Shown here one piece after another: positions 1 through 4,995 of a stretch of DNA of 5,568 nucleotides. Both the position numbers and the translations under genes were made by a program. Each line of letters begins with the position of its first letter. The first letter of the stretch is position 1. Under the pieces are notes generated by a model. It had not been told where the DNA came from. It searched no databases and saw nothing but the letters and a program-made list of their open reading frames with translations. The stretch comes from L227-5C sp038209275 (GTDB lineage Bacteria; Chloroflexota; Chloroflexia; Chloroheliales; Chloroheliaceae), in contig JBBQXW010000415.1 of the NCBI GenBank assembly GCA_038209275.1, positions 1-5,568 of the forward strand, in the 5' to 3' direction.

Positions 1-140
1 AAGACTGGATAAACACCGGGCAGTTGTCAGTTGCCCTTGATGTGTCGAACAATGAAGCCAAAGCAGCACGCTTGCAAAAGTATGCTGAGTTGCGGTGGAG
101 TTCAGATACAAGCCCCGCCCGCGAGGAGCGGGGTTATTGA
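1..140 (+). mobile_element. Possible right end of an IS200/IS605-family element with terminal hairpin at 113-133
   Basis: CCCCGC (113-118) and GCGGGG (128-133) form a perfect 6-bp GC stem around a 9-nt loop, followed directly by TTATTGA. Subterminal hairpins of this GCCCCGC...GCGGGGT(T/A)(A/G)TT type are characteristic of IS605/IS1341-like right ends, where they are the TnpA recognition structure and the 3' scaffold of the omega RNA used by TnpB. The boundary is placed at about 140 because recognisable ISAzo13 transposase sequence on the minus strand stops at about 141-147. The left part of the element would lie outside the window. This call rests on one hairpin and the abrupt junction, so it is tentative. 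Confidence 0.38.
3..140 (+). CDS. C-terminal end of an unrecognised protein, possibly the tail of an IS200/IS605-type TnpB
   Basis: A reading frame is open from the left edge of the window and stops with TGA at 138-140, giving 45 residues. It contains the stretch VALDVSNNEAKAARLQKYAE and ends in SPARGERGY. I do not recognise a domain in these residues, and no zinc-finger or catalytic TnpB motif is visible in the part present. The only hint of identity is position: the last codons lie inside a GC-rich hairpin (113-133) of the kind found at the right ends of IS200/IS605 elements, where tnpB commonly ends close to or within the end structure. The opposite strand is also open across this stretch, so even the coding strand is not certain. 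Low confidence. Confidence 0.3.
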   Translation, partial: DWINTGQLSVALDVSNNEAKAARLQKYAELRWSSDTSPAREERGY

Positions 141-765
141 CAACTCCCGGTTCTCCCCTCCTCGGCTCAAATCCCCTAATTTGACCACGGCTTTGGCATC
201 CAGTGAAACCCGTAACTGGGTGGGGGTGCTATCCGCCGTTTGATTAACCTGGTGTATTTGCTCGAAAATAGCGTCAGTTTGGGCTATTTTTTTTAGGTTT
301 ACTTTTCTGCACCCGGCTGGAATGATACCCCATTTGATTAAGCTTATAACCAATGGCCTTAGCCGTGGGCAATTCCTCTTCGTTGTAAACTTTTTGGGCG
401 ATCAACTGTCGCCTTACTTCTGCGGCACTCAACCGGGTATAGAGACGGTTACTTTTGAATTGAGGGTCAGTTTGGCTTTGCTTATCCACGATTTCCTGCA
501 TATCAACCAGCAGTTTAGGCAAGTGTTCTTCAGCCCGTTTTCGACCTCTGGCCCCGAAATTATCCTGAAAGGGCACTCCATTTTTTAATTCTTGCTCCCC
601 TTTACGAATAGTTTTACGATCCCAGTGCAGTTCTTTTTGTGCTAAAGCCTGACCCCCCCGTCCTAATTCTCTGACAATCCGGGCCATAAATTCTCGGCGG
701 TCACTGCCCTTAAGTCGTTTGGCAGTATTGGTGAAAGTTTGTTTAACGGTTTCGGTTAGTTCCAT
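141..765 (-). pseudogene. ISAzo13-family transposase, frameshifted and missing its C-terminal half
   Basis: This is a DDE transposase of the ISAzo13 (Rhodopirellula-type) family, which would cut and join DNA at its element's ends. The first frame carries the family's N-terminal features: RELGRGG (about residues 38-44 counting from the ATG at 783), a helix-turn-helix-like stretch, ARGRKRAEE (78-86), then SNRLYTRLSAAEVRRQL and GYHSSRVQKSKPKK. It then runs out of frame and stops at 274-276. The frame offset by one continues at exactly the expected place with TDAIFEQIHQVN, RVSLDAKAVVKLGD and SRGGENR, which includes the first catalytic Asp of the SLDAK motif. The switch lies in a run of eight A (287-294); seven A would restore the family-like KPKKIAQTDAIF. 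Similarity ends at about 141-147, so the remaining acidic catalytic residues and the rest of the protein are absent. The start is placed at the ATG at 765 because an excellent Shine-Dalgarno lies 9 nt upstream; an ATG at 783 has none. The gene cannot make an active transposase as it stands. Confidence 0.85.
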
Positions 766-774
766 TTCATTTTT

Positions 775-781
775 CTCCTCC
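775..781 (-). promoter_or_regulatory. Ribosome binding site that decides the ISAzo13 transposase start
   Basis: GGAGGAG on the minus strand ends 9 nt before the ATG at 765. The same bases would be codons 1-3 of a frame opened at the upstream ATG at 783, which has no Shine-Dalgarno of its own (it is preceded by GGTTCAAAAT). The downstream ATG, giving a protein beginning MELTETVKQ, is therefore preferred. Confidence 0.6.
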
Positions 782-801
782 ATATTTTGAACCTGGCGGA
801 G

Positions 802-810
802 ATTATACCA
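802..810 (-). promoter_or_regulatory. Extended -10 promoter of the ISAzo13 transposase
   Basis: The minus strand reads TGGTATAAT, a perfect TATAAT hexamer with the TGn extension. No good -35 hexamer lies upstream, which is usual for extended -10 promoters. Transcription would start near 795, about 30 nt upstream of the preferred ATG at 765, leaving room for the GGAGGAG ribosome site. It sits between the end of the permease gene (842) and the transposase. Confidence 0.5.
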
Positions 811-841
811 GTCTTACGAGGATTTTAATATTTCCGATTCC

Positions 842-1666
842 CTAAGTCAAAATTTCTAACGGTACTAGCGTGAATTTATCCAGAGTACGCTGTCCCGCAA
901 GTACCAAAATAAAGGCGGGAGCCAGCAAAGCAAGCAAGGCGGCGGCGGCAGTCGGCCATTCTAGTTCGCGCTCAAAAGCAAAAAAATCTCGCATCACCAT
1001 TGGCAAAACTTGGGGGGAACGCTCAGTAAGCAAACTAGGCAGTAAAAATAAATTCCAGTTCAAGACAAACACTAATACTCCCGTGGCAACGACGCCCCCT
1101 GACACTAGCGGGAAGACTATCCGCCACAAAATTGTTGTCCAACTGGCTCCTTCTAGCCTGGCGGCCTCTTCGAGCGAGGGCGGTAGCCCAATGAGATAGC
1201 CCCGTAAGACCCACAAGGCCAGCGGCAATTGTACTCCGGCATAGGCCAGCACTAAACCCACGAAGTTACCATACAAACCAATACGGCGTGCTAAGTCGGA
1301 CAAAGGTAAACCATAGCCAATGACTGGAATTACGGCCAGCACCAATAGAAAGGGCATTATGACGACGTTGATCCACCGACGATGAAGTTGGGCCAGCCGG
1401 TACGCGGCGGGGAGGGCACAAACCAGCGTGACAAAAGTACCAAGCAAGCTCACAAACAAGGTATAGCTAAACCCGCCCGTGAAGGCCGGATCAAATGTAC
1501 CTACATTCCCGAAATGCTCAAGAGTAAATTCACCTTGCCAGCCTTTCCCTTCCGGTTGCAGACCGAAGGCCGCTAACAGGGTCCATAGCAGCGGCAATAA
1601 GCACACCCCTACCATTAGCCCCAGCGCCACTCTTCTTCCCGCTGATTTCCACCAGGCAACTCGCAT
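842..1666 (-). CDS. Carbohydrate ABC transporter permease, MalG-like (CUT1 family)
   Basis: This is an inner-membrane subunit of a binding-protein-dependent sugar importer; with its partner it forms the transmembrane channel that an ATPase dimer drives. The 274-aa length is normal for MalG-type proteins. Hydrophobic segments lie at roughly residues 13-34, 67-90, 100-122, 134-155, 186-210 and 240-258, giving the usual six helices. The cytoplasmic EAA loop that docks to the ATPase is clear at about 166-187, with EEAARLEGAS followed by a basic/hydrophobic stretch ending in FPL. The stretch LNWNLFLLPSLL (202-213) corresponds to the conserved region after the EAA loop in this family. The ATG at 1664-1666 overlaps by one base the TAA of the upstream permease (TAATG), and GGAGGT at 1673-1678 supplies the ribosome site, so the two are translationally coupled. 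The substrate cannot be read from the sequence; oligosaccharide, sugar or glycerol-phosphate type is the family range. No ATPase or binding protein is present nearby. Confidence 0.92.
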   Translation of the reverse strand: MRVAWWKSAGRRVALGLMVGVCLLPLLWTLLAAFGLQPEGKGWQGEFTLEHFGNVGTFDPAFTGGFSYTLFVSLLGTFVTLVCALPAAYRLAQLHRRWINVVIMPFLLVLAVIPVIGYGLPLSDLARRIGLYGNFVGLVLAYAGVQLPLALWVLRGYLIGLPPSLEEAARLEGASWTTILWRIVFPLVSGGVVATGVLVFVLNWNLFLLPSLLTERSPQVLPMVMRDFFAFERELEWPTAAAALLALLAPAFILVLAGQRTLDKFTLVPLEILT

Positions 1667-2553
1667 TAGCGCACCTCCGAACGAATTAAAATGAAATAGA
1701 GCATTCCCGCCACCAGGACAAGCCCTTCCAACAGCCAGGCGACGGTTACTCCTTGCGGCCAGTTTTGAGCGGTGACGGCCAGATTATAGCTGTAGAGGGC
1801 CGGAGTCATGGTGCGGGTGCCAGGGCCGCCTCCGGTCAAGATAAGGATACTATCAAATTCGCCCAGGGTTTCTCCCACCAACAGCAGTAACACCGTTAAG
1901 ATTAACACCCGCATTTGGGGAAGAATGATGCTTGTCCACTTAGCCCAGCTCGCACCACCTTCCAATAGAGCGTAATCCAACTGGTCTTGTGGCACGGCCA
2001 AAACACCCGGCAATAATAAAAAGGCGGCGAGGGGAGCGCTACGCCACACCTCGGTCAAACCCAGCGCGGGTAGCGCCCAGCCAAGATTAGATAGGGGACT
2101 GGCGAGGTAATCGGAGTTGAGCAACCCAACGAGCCAACCAGAAATGCCGACTTGTCCGTTATATAAGAAATGCCACATGACACCTGCTGCCATTGGGCTG
2201 ACCAACCAGGGTAAGAGCAACAGTACCCGGATAAAGCTCCTCCCTCTAAACGGCTTGCGTAATAGCGCACACACCAGCACTGCCAGGGTAATCTCCACTG
2301 GAATGGTAAGCGCGGTAAGTAATAACCCATTAGTAAAAGCCGAACCGAGGGTCCGCTCTTCCAATACTTTTTGATAATTGGTTAGCCCGACCACTTTCCA
2401 GTTAGCTTGTTGCGGGCTATAGTTAGTAAAGGTCGAGAGCAGTCCTAGTCCAGCGGGGATTACCAGAAAGAACCCCATCAGGCCAATTGCGGGAACAACC
2501 GCCAGCCAGGAGAAACCAAAATAGGGGGATTGCAAACTAAATGTTTTGCGCAT
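1666..2553 (-). CDS. Carbohydrate ABC transporter permease, MalF-like (CUT1 family)
   Basis: This is the partner inner-membrane subunit of the same sugar importer. The protein is 295 aa from the ATG at 2551-2553; a TTG immediately upstream would add one residue and is less likely. Counting from the TTG, hydrophobic segments are at about 15-40, 75-99, 108-130, 158-186, 215-238 and 270-291. The EAA-type loop is at 194-213 (DYALLEGGASWAKWTSIILP), where the usual E-A-A is D-Y-A but the following G and the closing I-x-LP are kept. LTGGGPGTRT (240-249) matches the LTxGGP stretch typical of MalF/UgpA-like permeases. The N-terminus lacks the long extra domain of Escherichia coli MalF, as in most CUT1 permeases. 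It is first in the visible operon. No strong Shine-Dalgarno precedes the ATG; the best purine-rich site (AGGAGG, 2624-2629) is about 70 nt upstream. A solute-binding-protein gene usually precedes this gene, but here the upstream DNA is gene debris and an IS256 element. Confidence 0.92.
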   Translation of the reverse strand: MRKTFSLQSPYFGFSWLAVVPAIGLMGFFLVIPAGLGLLSTFTNYSPQQANWKVVGLTNYQKVLEERTLGSAFTNGLLLTALTIPVEITLAVLVCALLRKPFRGRSFIRVLLLLPWLVSPMAAGVMWHFLYNGQVGISGWLVGLLNSDYLASPLSNLGWALPALGLTEVWRSAPLAAFLLLPGVLAVPQDQLDYALLEGGASWAKWTSIILPQMRVLILTVLLLLVGETLGEFDSILILTGGGPGTRTMTPALYSYNLAVTAQNWPQGVTVAWLLEGLVLVAGMLYFILIRSEVR

Positions 2554-2601
2554 CAAATTTAGGCCAGGTTAGGTCTAGCAGTTAAGCCGTGGTTGGGGGT
2601 A

Positions 2602-2617
2602 CTGCTAATCCTAGCAG
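2602..2617. promoter_or_regulatory. Small inverted repeat in the leader of the permease operon
   Basis: CTGCTA (2602-2607) and TAGCAG (2612-2617) form a perfect 6-bp inverted repeat around a 4-nt loop. A further CTAGCAG copy lies at 2575-2581, in the same orientation as the right arm. The group sits between the putative promoter and the start of the malF-like gene. It could be an operator for a local regulator or a leader hairpin. Arms of six bases are short, so chance is possible. Confidence 0.3.
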
Positions 2618-2645
2618 GCTCTACCTCCTTTCCTTTCCTCTACTT

Positions 2646-2674
2646 ATTAAATTGAAGAGCTGCGTTTCAGTAAA
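2646..2674 (-). promoter_or_regulatory. Putative sigma-70 promoter of the permease operon
   Basis: On the minus strand, TTTACT (2669-2674, four of six matches to TTGACA) is followed after 17 nt by TTTAAT (2646-2651, five of six matches to TATAAT). The predicted start near 2639 gives a leader of about 85 nt before the ATG at 2553, containing an orphan AGGAGG (2624-2629) and the CTGCTA/TAGCAG hairpin. If real, the permease pair can still be transcribed although its upstream neighbours are lost. Confidence 0.4.
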
Positions 2675-2790
2675 AGGAAACCTTTTCAGATTTTCGGCCT
2701 AATGTTACCATAATTGCGGCGGGACGTAATGAGATGGGCTATCCGATTAATACGGCTGACCTGATTTACCGTAAGGGTAGTTTCTCATGA
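2674..2790 (+). pseudogene. Unrecognised gene fragment truncated at the IS256 left end
   Basis: After a stop at 2671-2673, an open frame runs for 38 codons to a TGA at 2788-2790 that straddles the left edge of the IS256 element. It contains the protein-like stretch NVTIIAAGRNEMGYPINTAD followed by LIYRKGSFS. The composition looks like real protein, but I recognise no family. There is no convincing start or ribosome site. The opposite strand is also open over much of this stretch, so the strand is not certain. The stop appears to be created at the IS junction, which fits a gene cut by the insertion. The continuation is not seen on the other side of the element (4366 onward). Confidence 0.35.
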
Positions 2791-2808
2791 GAACCCGAAA
2801 GTTGTGTA
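2789..2808 (+). repeat. IS256-family left terminal inverted repeat
   Basis: The sequence begins GAGAAC and continues into CCGAAAGTTGTGTA. It matches the reverse complement of 4346-4365 except at the third, fifth and sixth positions. A perfect 12-bp palindrome, TTCTCATGAGAA (2782-2793), straddles the outer edge. Confidence 0.85.
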
Positions 2809-2818
2809 AGGGGAGAAG

Positions 2819-2847
2819 TTGACTAATTAGTAACAGCACAAAATAAT
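2819..2847 (+). promoter_or_regulatory. Putative promoter of the IS256 transposase
   Basis: TTGACT (2819-2824, five of six matches to the -35 consensus) is separated by 17 nt from AATAAT (2842-2847, five of six matches to the -10 consensus). It lies just inside the left inverted repeat and 61 nt upstream of the transposase ATG, as expected for an IS-borne promoter. Confidence 0.5.
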
Positions 2848-2908
2848 ACAGGCATATTGACTGTCCCTTTGGTTAATAACCTTTAGTTACTCGCAAAGGA
2901 GAAAAAGT

Positions 2909-4099
2909 ATGCCTGTTAGTAAAAAGAAGTCTACCACACTTGAGGTTAAACCCTCAACTTCGACGCTATCTGGCCCACTCCCAGCGCAAGACCAGTTTCA
3001 GCAACACTTGCGACAGGAAGCCCGGGGCGTGATGCGGGTTTTCCTTCAAAGTGTCATGCGCGAAGAACTCGACGCTTTAATTGGTTGCCAGTGGGGTGAA
3101 CACAGTCCCGAACGTGCTGGCTATCGCAATGGCTACTATCAGCGCGATTTGGGAACTACCACTGGCCCTATCGAAGCTTTGAAAGTACCCAGAAACCGGG
3201 CTGGTCAGTTCCAAACTCAGGTCTTTGAGAACTACCACCGCTACTCCCCGCAAGTGGAGGAAGGCTTAACCCAAATGTTTGAGGCTGGGGTTAGTACCGA
3301 GCGAGTGGGCGAGGTAGCTCAGACTTTGATGGGAATAGCACATTCAGCCAGTGCGGTTAGTCGAATGAACGCGGCCTTAAGTGAGCAGTTTGAGGCCTGG
3401 CGTGAGCGCAAACTAGCCTGTGAGTGGCAGGTAATTTACCTGGATGGGGTCTACTACAAAATCAGGCACGGGGACGAGGCGGTTTCGATGCCGGTGTTGG
3501 TGGCTTTGGGAGTAGACCAAACTGGGCATAAAGAGGTGTTGGGTCTACGTATCAGTGCCGAAGAGAGTAAGCAAGGCTGGCTTGAACTATTAGAAGACCT
3601 GCGACGGCGGGGAGTGCAACAGGTCGGGGTCTTTTTGAGCGATGGCAATGACGGTATTCTTGCGGCGCTGGCCGAGGTGTTCCCAGCCACGCCGCGCCAA
3701 CGCTGCCTGTTGCACATTCAACGTAGTGTGACTAGCGCCATCCCGAAAGGGGAGCGAGGCAAGGTCTGGGCGGAACTCAGCGGCACCCAGAGGGTACCCG
3801 GGCAGCAACCGACCAAAGAGCGGGCCTTAGATGAGTTAGCCGCTTTTAAGGCGCGTTACGAAAAGACCTACCCCGAAGCGCTGAAAAGTCTGTTGTCTGA
3901 CCAGGCCCACCTGTTCACTTTCTATCAATTTGAGGCTAAATGGCACAAGTTTCTACGCACGACCAATGCGATAGAAAGCCTCTTTAACAATGTGCGAACG
4001 CGCACCGATACGATGGAGGTCTTTACCACCGAGCAAAGTTGCCTGAGTATCGTCTGGGCGGCGATGCAAGCCATCAAACTGGCCCGAGTTCCAATTTAG
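2909..4099 (+). CDS. IS256-family (mutator-type) transposase, full length
   Basis: This is the DDE-type transposase that mobilises the surrounding element. The 396-aa length is normal for the family. The N-terminal part has a helical DNA-binding region and the family's Cys/Gly/Tyr-rich stretch IGCQWGEHSPERAGYRNGYY (58-77). The catalytic triad is visible in the usual contexts: D179 in IYLDGVYYKI, D245 in VFLSDGNDGILAAL, and E356 in FLRTTNAIESLFNNVRTRT. The conserved RCLLHIQR (265-272) lies between the second and third acids, within the expected alpha-helical insertion region. The C-terminus, ending VWAAMQAIKLARVPI, also looks complete. The ATG at 2909 has AAAGGAG (2895-2901) 7 nt upstream. No frameshift or stop is present, so it could be active. 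Expression probably comes from the promoter at 2819-2847. Confidence 0.96.
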   Translation: MPVSKKKSTTLEVKPSTSTLSGPLPAQDQFQQHLRQEARGVMRVFLQSVMREELDALIGCQWGEHSPERAGYRNGYYQRDLGTTTGPIEALKVPRNRAGQFQTQVFENYHRYSPQVEEGLTQMFEAGVSTERVGEVAQTLMGIAHSASAVSRMNAALSEQFEAWRERKLACEWQVIYLDGVYYKIRHGDEAVSMPVLVALGVDQTGHKEVLGLRISAEESKQGWLELLEDLRRRGVQQVGVFLSDGNDGILAALAEVFPATPRQRCLLHIQRSVTSAIPKGERGKVWAELSGTQRVPGQQPTKERALDELAAFKARYEKTYPEALKSLLSDQAHLFTFYQFEAKWHKFLRTTNAIESLFNNVRTRTDTMEVFTTEQSCLSIVWAAMQAIKLARVPI

Positions 4100-4112
4100 G
4101 GGATTGTGGGTA

Positions 4113-4131
4113 GGCCGCCCAATGGCAGGCC
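4113..4131 (+). terminator. GC-rich hairpin just after the IS256 transposase, possible weak terminator
   Basis: GGCCGCC (4113-4119) pairs with GGCAGGCC (4124-4131), with one bulged A (4127) and a CAAT loop, starting 14 nt after the transposase stop. It is not followed by a T run, so it is not a classical intrinsic terminator. It could protect or end the transposase mRNA. Confidence 0.3.
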
Positions 4132-4222
4132 GTTAAACCGAAAAAGCTAAAAGGGTGAGCTTGTTCCAGCGTAGTAGACTGGGTTATTAAGGAGTAGTTT
4201 TTTGCGCTTAAAATTGCTACCA

Positions 4223-4239
4223 GCCCTTTTAAGAAGGGC
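4223..4239. other. Inverted repeat in the non-coding 3' part of the IS256 element
   Basis: GCCCTT (4223-4228) and AAGGGC (4234-4239) form a perfect 6-bp stem with a 5-nt loop. There is no T run next to it on either strand. The rest of 4132-4345 shows no gene that I can support. Confidence 0.25.
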
Positions 4240-4345
4240 GGTAAAGTTTAATTCACTTTAAGGTAAATGCTCAAAGCAGTTGGCCCAGCGGGATTTAAGT
4301 AATTTTAGAAGAGTTAGACCGCCCAAGCCTTTAGCCCTACCTTTC

Positions 4346-4365
4346 TACACAACTTTCGGCATTTC
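4346..4365 (-). repeat. IS256-family right terminal inverted repeat
   Basis: The plus strand reads TACACAACTTTCGG followed by CATTTC. Its reverse complement matches the left repeat at 17 of 20 positions. It lies just 10 nt before the open frame of the ZIP fragment. Confidence 0.85.
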
Positions 4366-4375
4366 ATGCTATTAA

Positions 4376-4555
4376 CCGCTATTTTTGCGAAAAGGAGTAG
4401 GCGGTTCCACTACCCAACTCGCCCTTCTGATCGCTCTTGGGATCGGGTTGCATAATTTTTCGGAAGGGTTGGCAATTGGCAATGCCGCACAAAGAGGCGA
4501 ACTAAGTTTTGCGCTTTTGTTAATTGTGGGATTTGGCTTACACAATGTTGGATGA
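4376..4555 (+). pseudogene. Fragment of a ZIP-family metal transporter
   Basis: ZIP proteins are membrane permeases that move zinc, iron or manganese into the cytoplasm. This 59-codon open stretch follows a stop at 4373-4375 and ends with TGA at 4553-4555. It includes RKGVGGSTTQLALLIA, then GIGLHNFSEGLAIG, which carries the H-N-x-x-E-G metal-site motif of transmembrane helix 4, and a second helix ending GFGLHN. In intact homologues that second HN should continue to a matching E-G (helix 5). Here it breaks off to VG and a stop, so the second half of the binuclear metal site and the last helices are missing. The N-terminal helices are also missing; the fragment starts about 10 nt from the IS256 right end. 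The gene is dead, and insertion plus deletion is the simplest explanation. Confidence 0.75.
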
Positions 4556-4665
4556 CATCTCAAATCTTGTATGCCACTCAGGTTAGTGAGGAAACTGAGG
4601 CGGTCCAGCAAGGAACCTTAGACCCACATATCGGATTAATTCAGCGAATAGAGGCGGTGGGATAA
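4552..4665 (+). pseudogene. Short unrecognised reading-frame remnant overlapping the ZIP fragment end
   Basis: An ATG at 4552 overlaps the ZIP fragment's stop (ATGA) and opens 37 codons ending at TAA 4663-4665. It includes YATQVSEETEAVQQG and DPHIGLIQRIEAVG. The composition looks protein-like, but there is no ribosome site, and the frame is also open upstream of the ATG, so it is more likely the tail of a truncated gene joined here by deletion than a small gene. I recognise no family. Confidence 0.3.
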
Positions 4666-4735
4666 TAATCTGAAAAGGGACTTGACGAATTTTGGACGAG
4701 TCATCAAGGTGTCATCTTGGGCTGCTAAAGTATAA

Positions 4736-4954
4736 CTAGACCGTTGGACGGTCTCTAAACTGCTCAAGGTAGGATTTAGCCCAATCAAAAGGATGCAGTC
4801 GCTTCAACTCCTACAGTTCTTAAGACACCTACCGGATCAGTTTAGGCATATGATTATACAAATTACCCGTGATTGGAGCAGAGCTTCACAATTAGTTAAT
4901 CGACAAGCCTTTAATAATATCGCTTTTATTGTACCGCTTGATGGTTATGACTAA
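4736..4954 (+). pseudogene. Unrecognised reading-frame remnant, possibly a short hypothetical protein
   Basis: An open frame runs from after a stop at 4733-4735 to TAA 4952-4954 (72 codons). It reads WTVSKLLKVGFSPIKRMQ, then LQLLQFLRHLPDQFR, and ends FIVPLDGYD. The first ATG is at 4793 (53 aa), but the only purine-rich stretch (AAAAGG) abuts it, too close for normal initiation. The protein-like residues upstream of that ATG argue for a truncated older gene. No domain is recognised. It lies 41 nt upstream of the PepSY gene on the same strand. Confidence 0.3.
4738..4754. promoter_or_regulatory. Perfect 7-bp-arm palindrome, possible operator, next to a TATAAC box
   Basis: AGACCGT (4738-4744) and ACGGTCT (4748-4754) are exact reverse complements around a TGG spacer. 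TATAAC (4731-4736), a good -10 hexamer, lies immediately upstream, although no clear -35 is seen. The AGACCGN...NCGGTCT shape resembles operators of TetR-family repressors, which often overlap the promoter. No regulator gene is in the window. The palindrome is also inside an open reading frame, so it may be incidental. Confidence 0.35.
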
Positions 4955-4995
4955 CAAAAGTACAAGCTTCAAACACCTGGAGGTTAAGATATTTC

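Larger units (their letters stand above)
2789..4365 (+). mobile_element. IS256-family insertion sequence, structurally complete (about 1.58 kb)
   Basis: The element is bounded by inverted repeats at 2789-2808 and 4346-4365 that match at 17 of 20 bases; the shared core is CCGAAAGTTGTGTA. The flanking CAT on each side is also symmetric, so the repeat may be 23 bp (2786-2808 and 4346-4368). It encloses a single intact transposase gene (2909-4099) with its own promoter and ribosome site, and about 245 nt of non-coding sequence after the gene holding two short hairpins. IS256-family elements usually duplicate 8-9 bp of target, but the bases just outside the two ends do not match here. The flanks also look like parts of different genes, so this copy may have arisen by, or later taken part in, recombination or deletion. 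Confidence 0.85.

Noticed and set aside
31..243. A 70-residue plus-strand frame at the left edge
   Set aside because: It runs across both the IS605-like hairpin and the antisense of the ISAzo13 transposase, has no ribosome site, and its residues resemble no protein; the transposase reading on the other strand explains 141-243.
2055..2330. A 91-residue minus-strand frame inside the MalF-like gene
   Set aside because: It is a shifted-frame shadow of the clear permease reading, which has the EAA loop and the LTGGGP motif.
3454..3808. Minus-strand frames antisense to the IS256 transposase
   Set aside because: They lie opposite the catalytic core of an intact transposase and have Ser/Arg/Pro-rich shadow composition.
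4372..4611. A 79-residue minus-strand frame
   Set aside because: It is antisense to the ZIP fragment, whose HNFSEG motif fixes the coding strand as plus.
4682..4710. TTGACG as a -35 box of a promoter
   Set aside because: No acceptable -10 hexamer is found 16-18 nt downstream.
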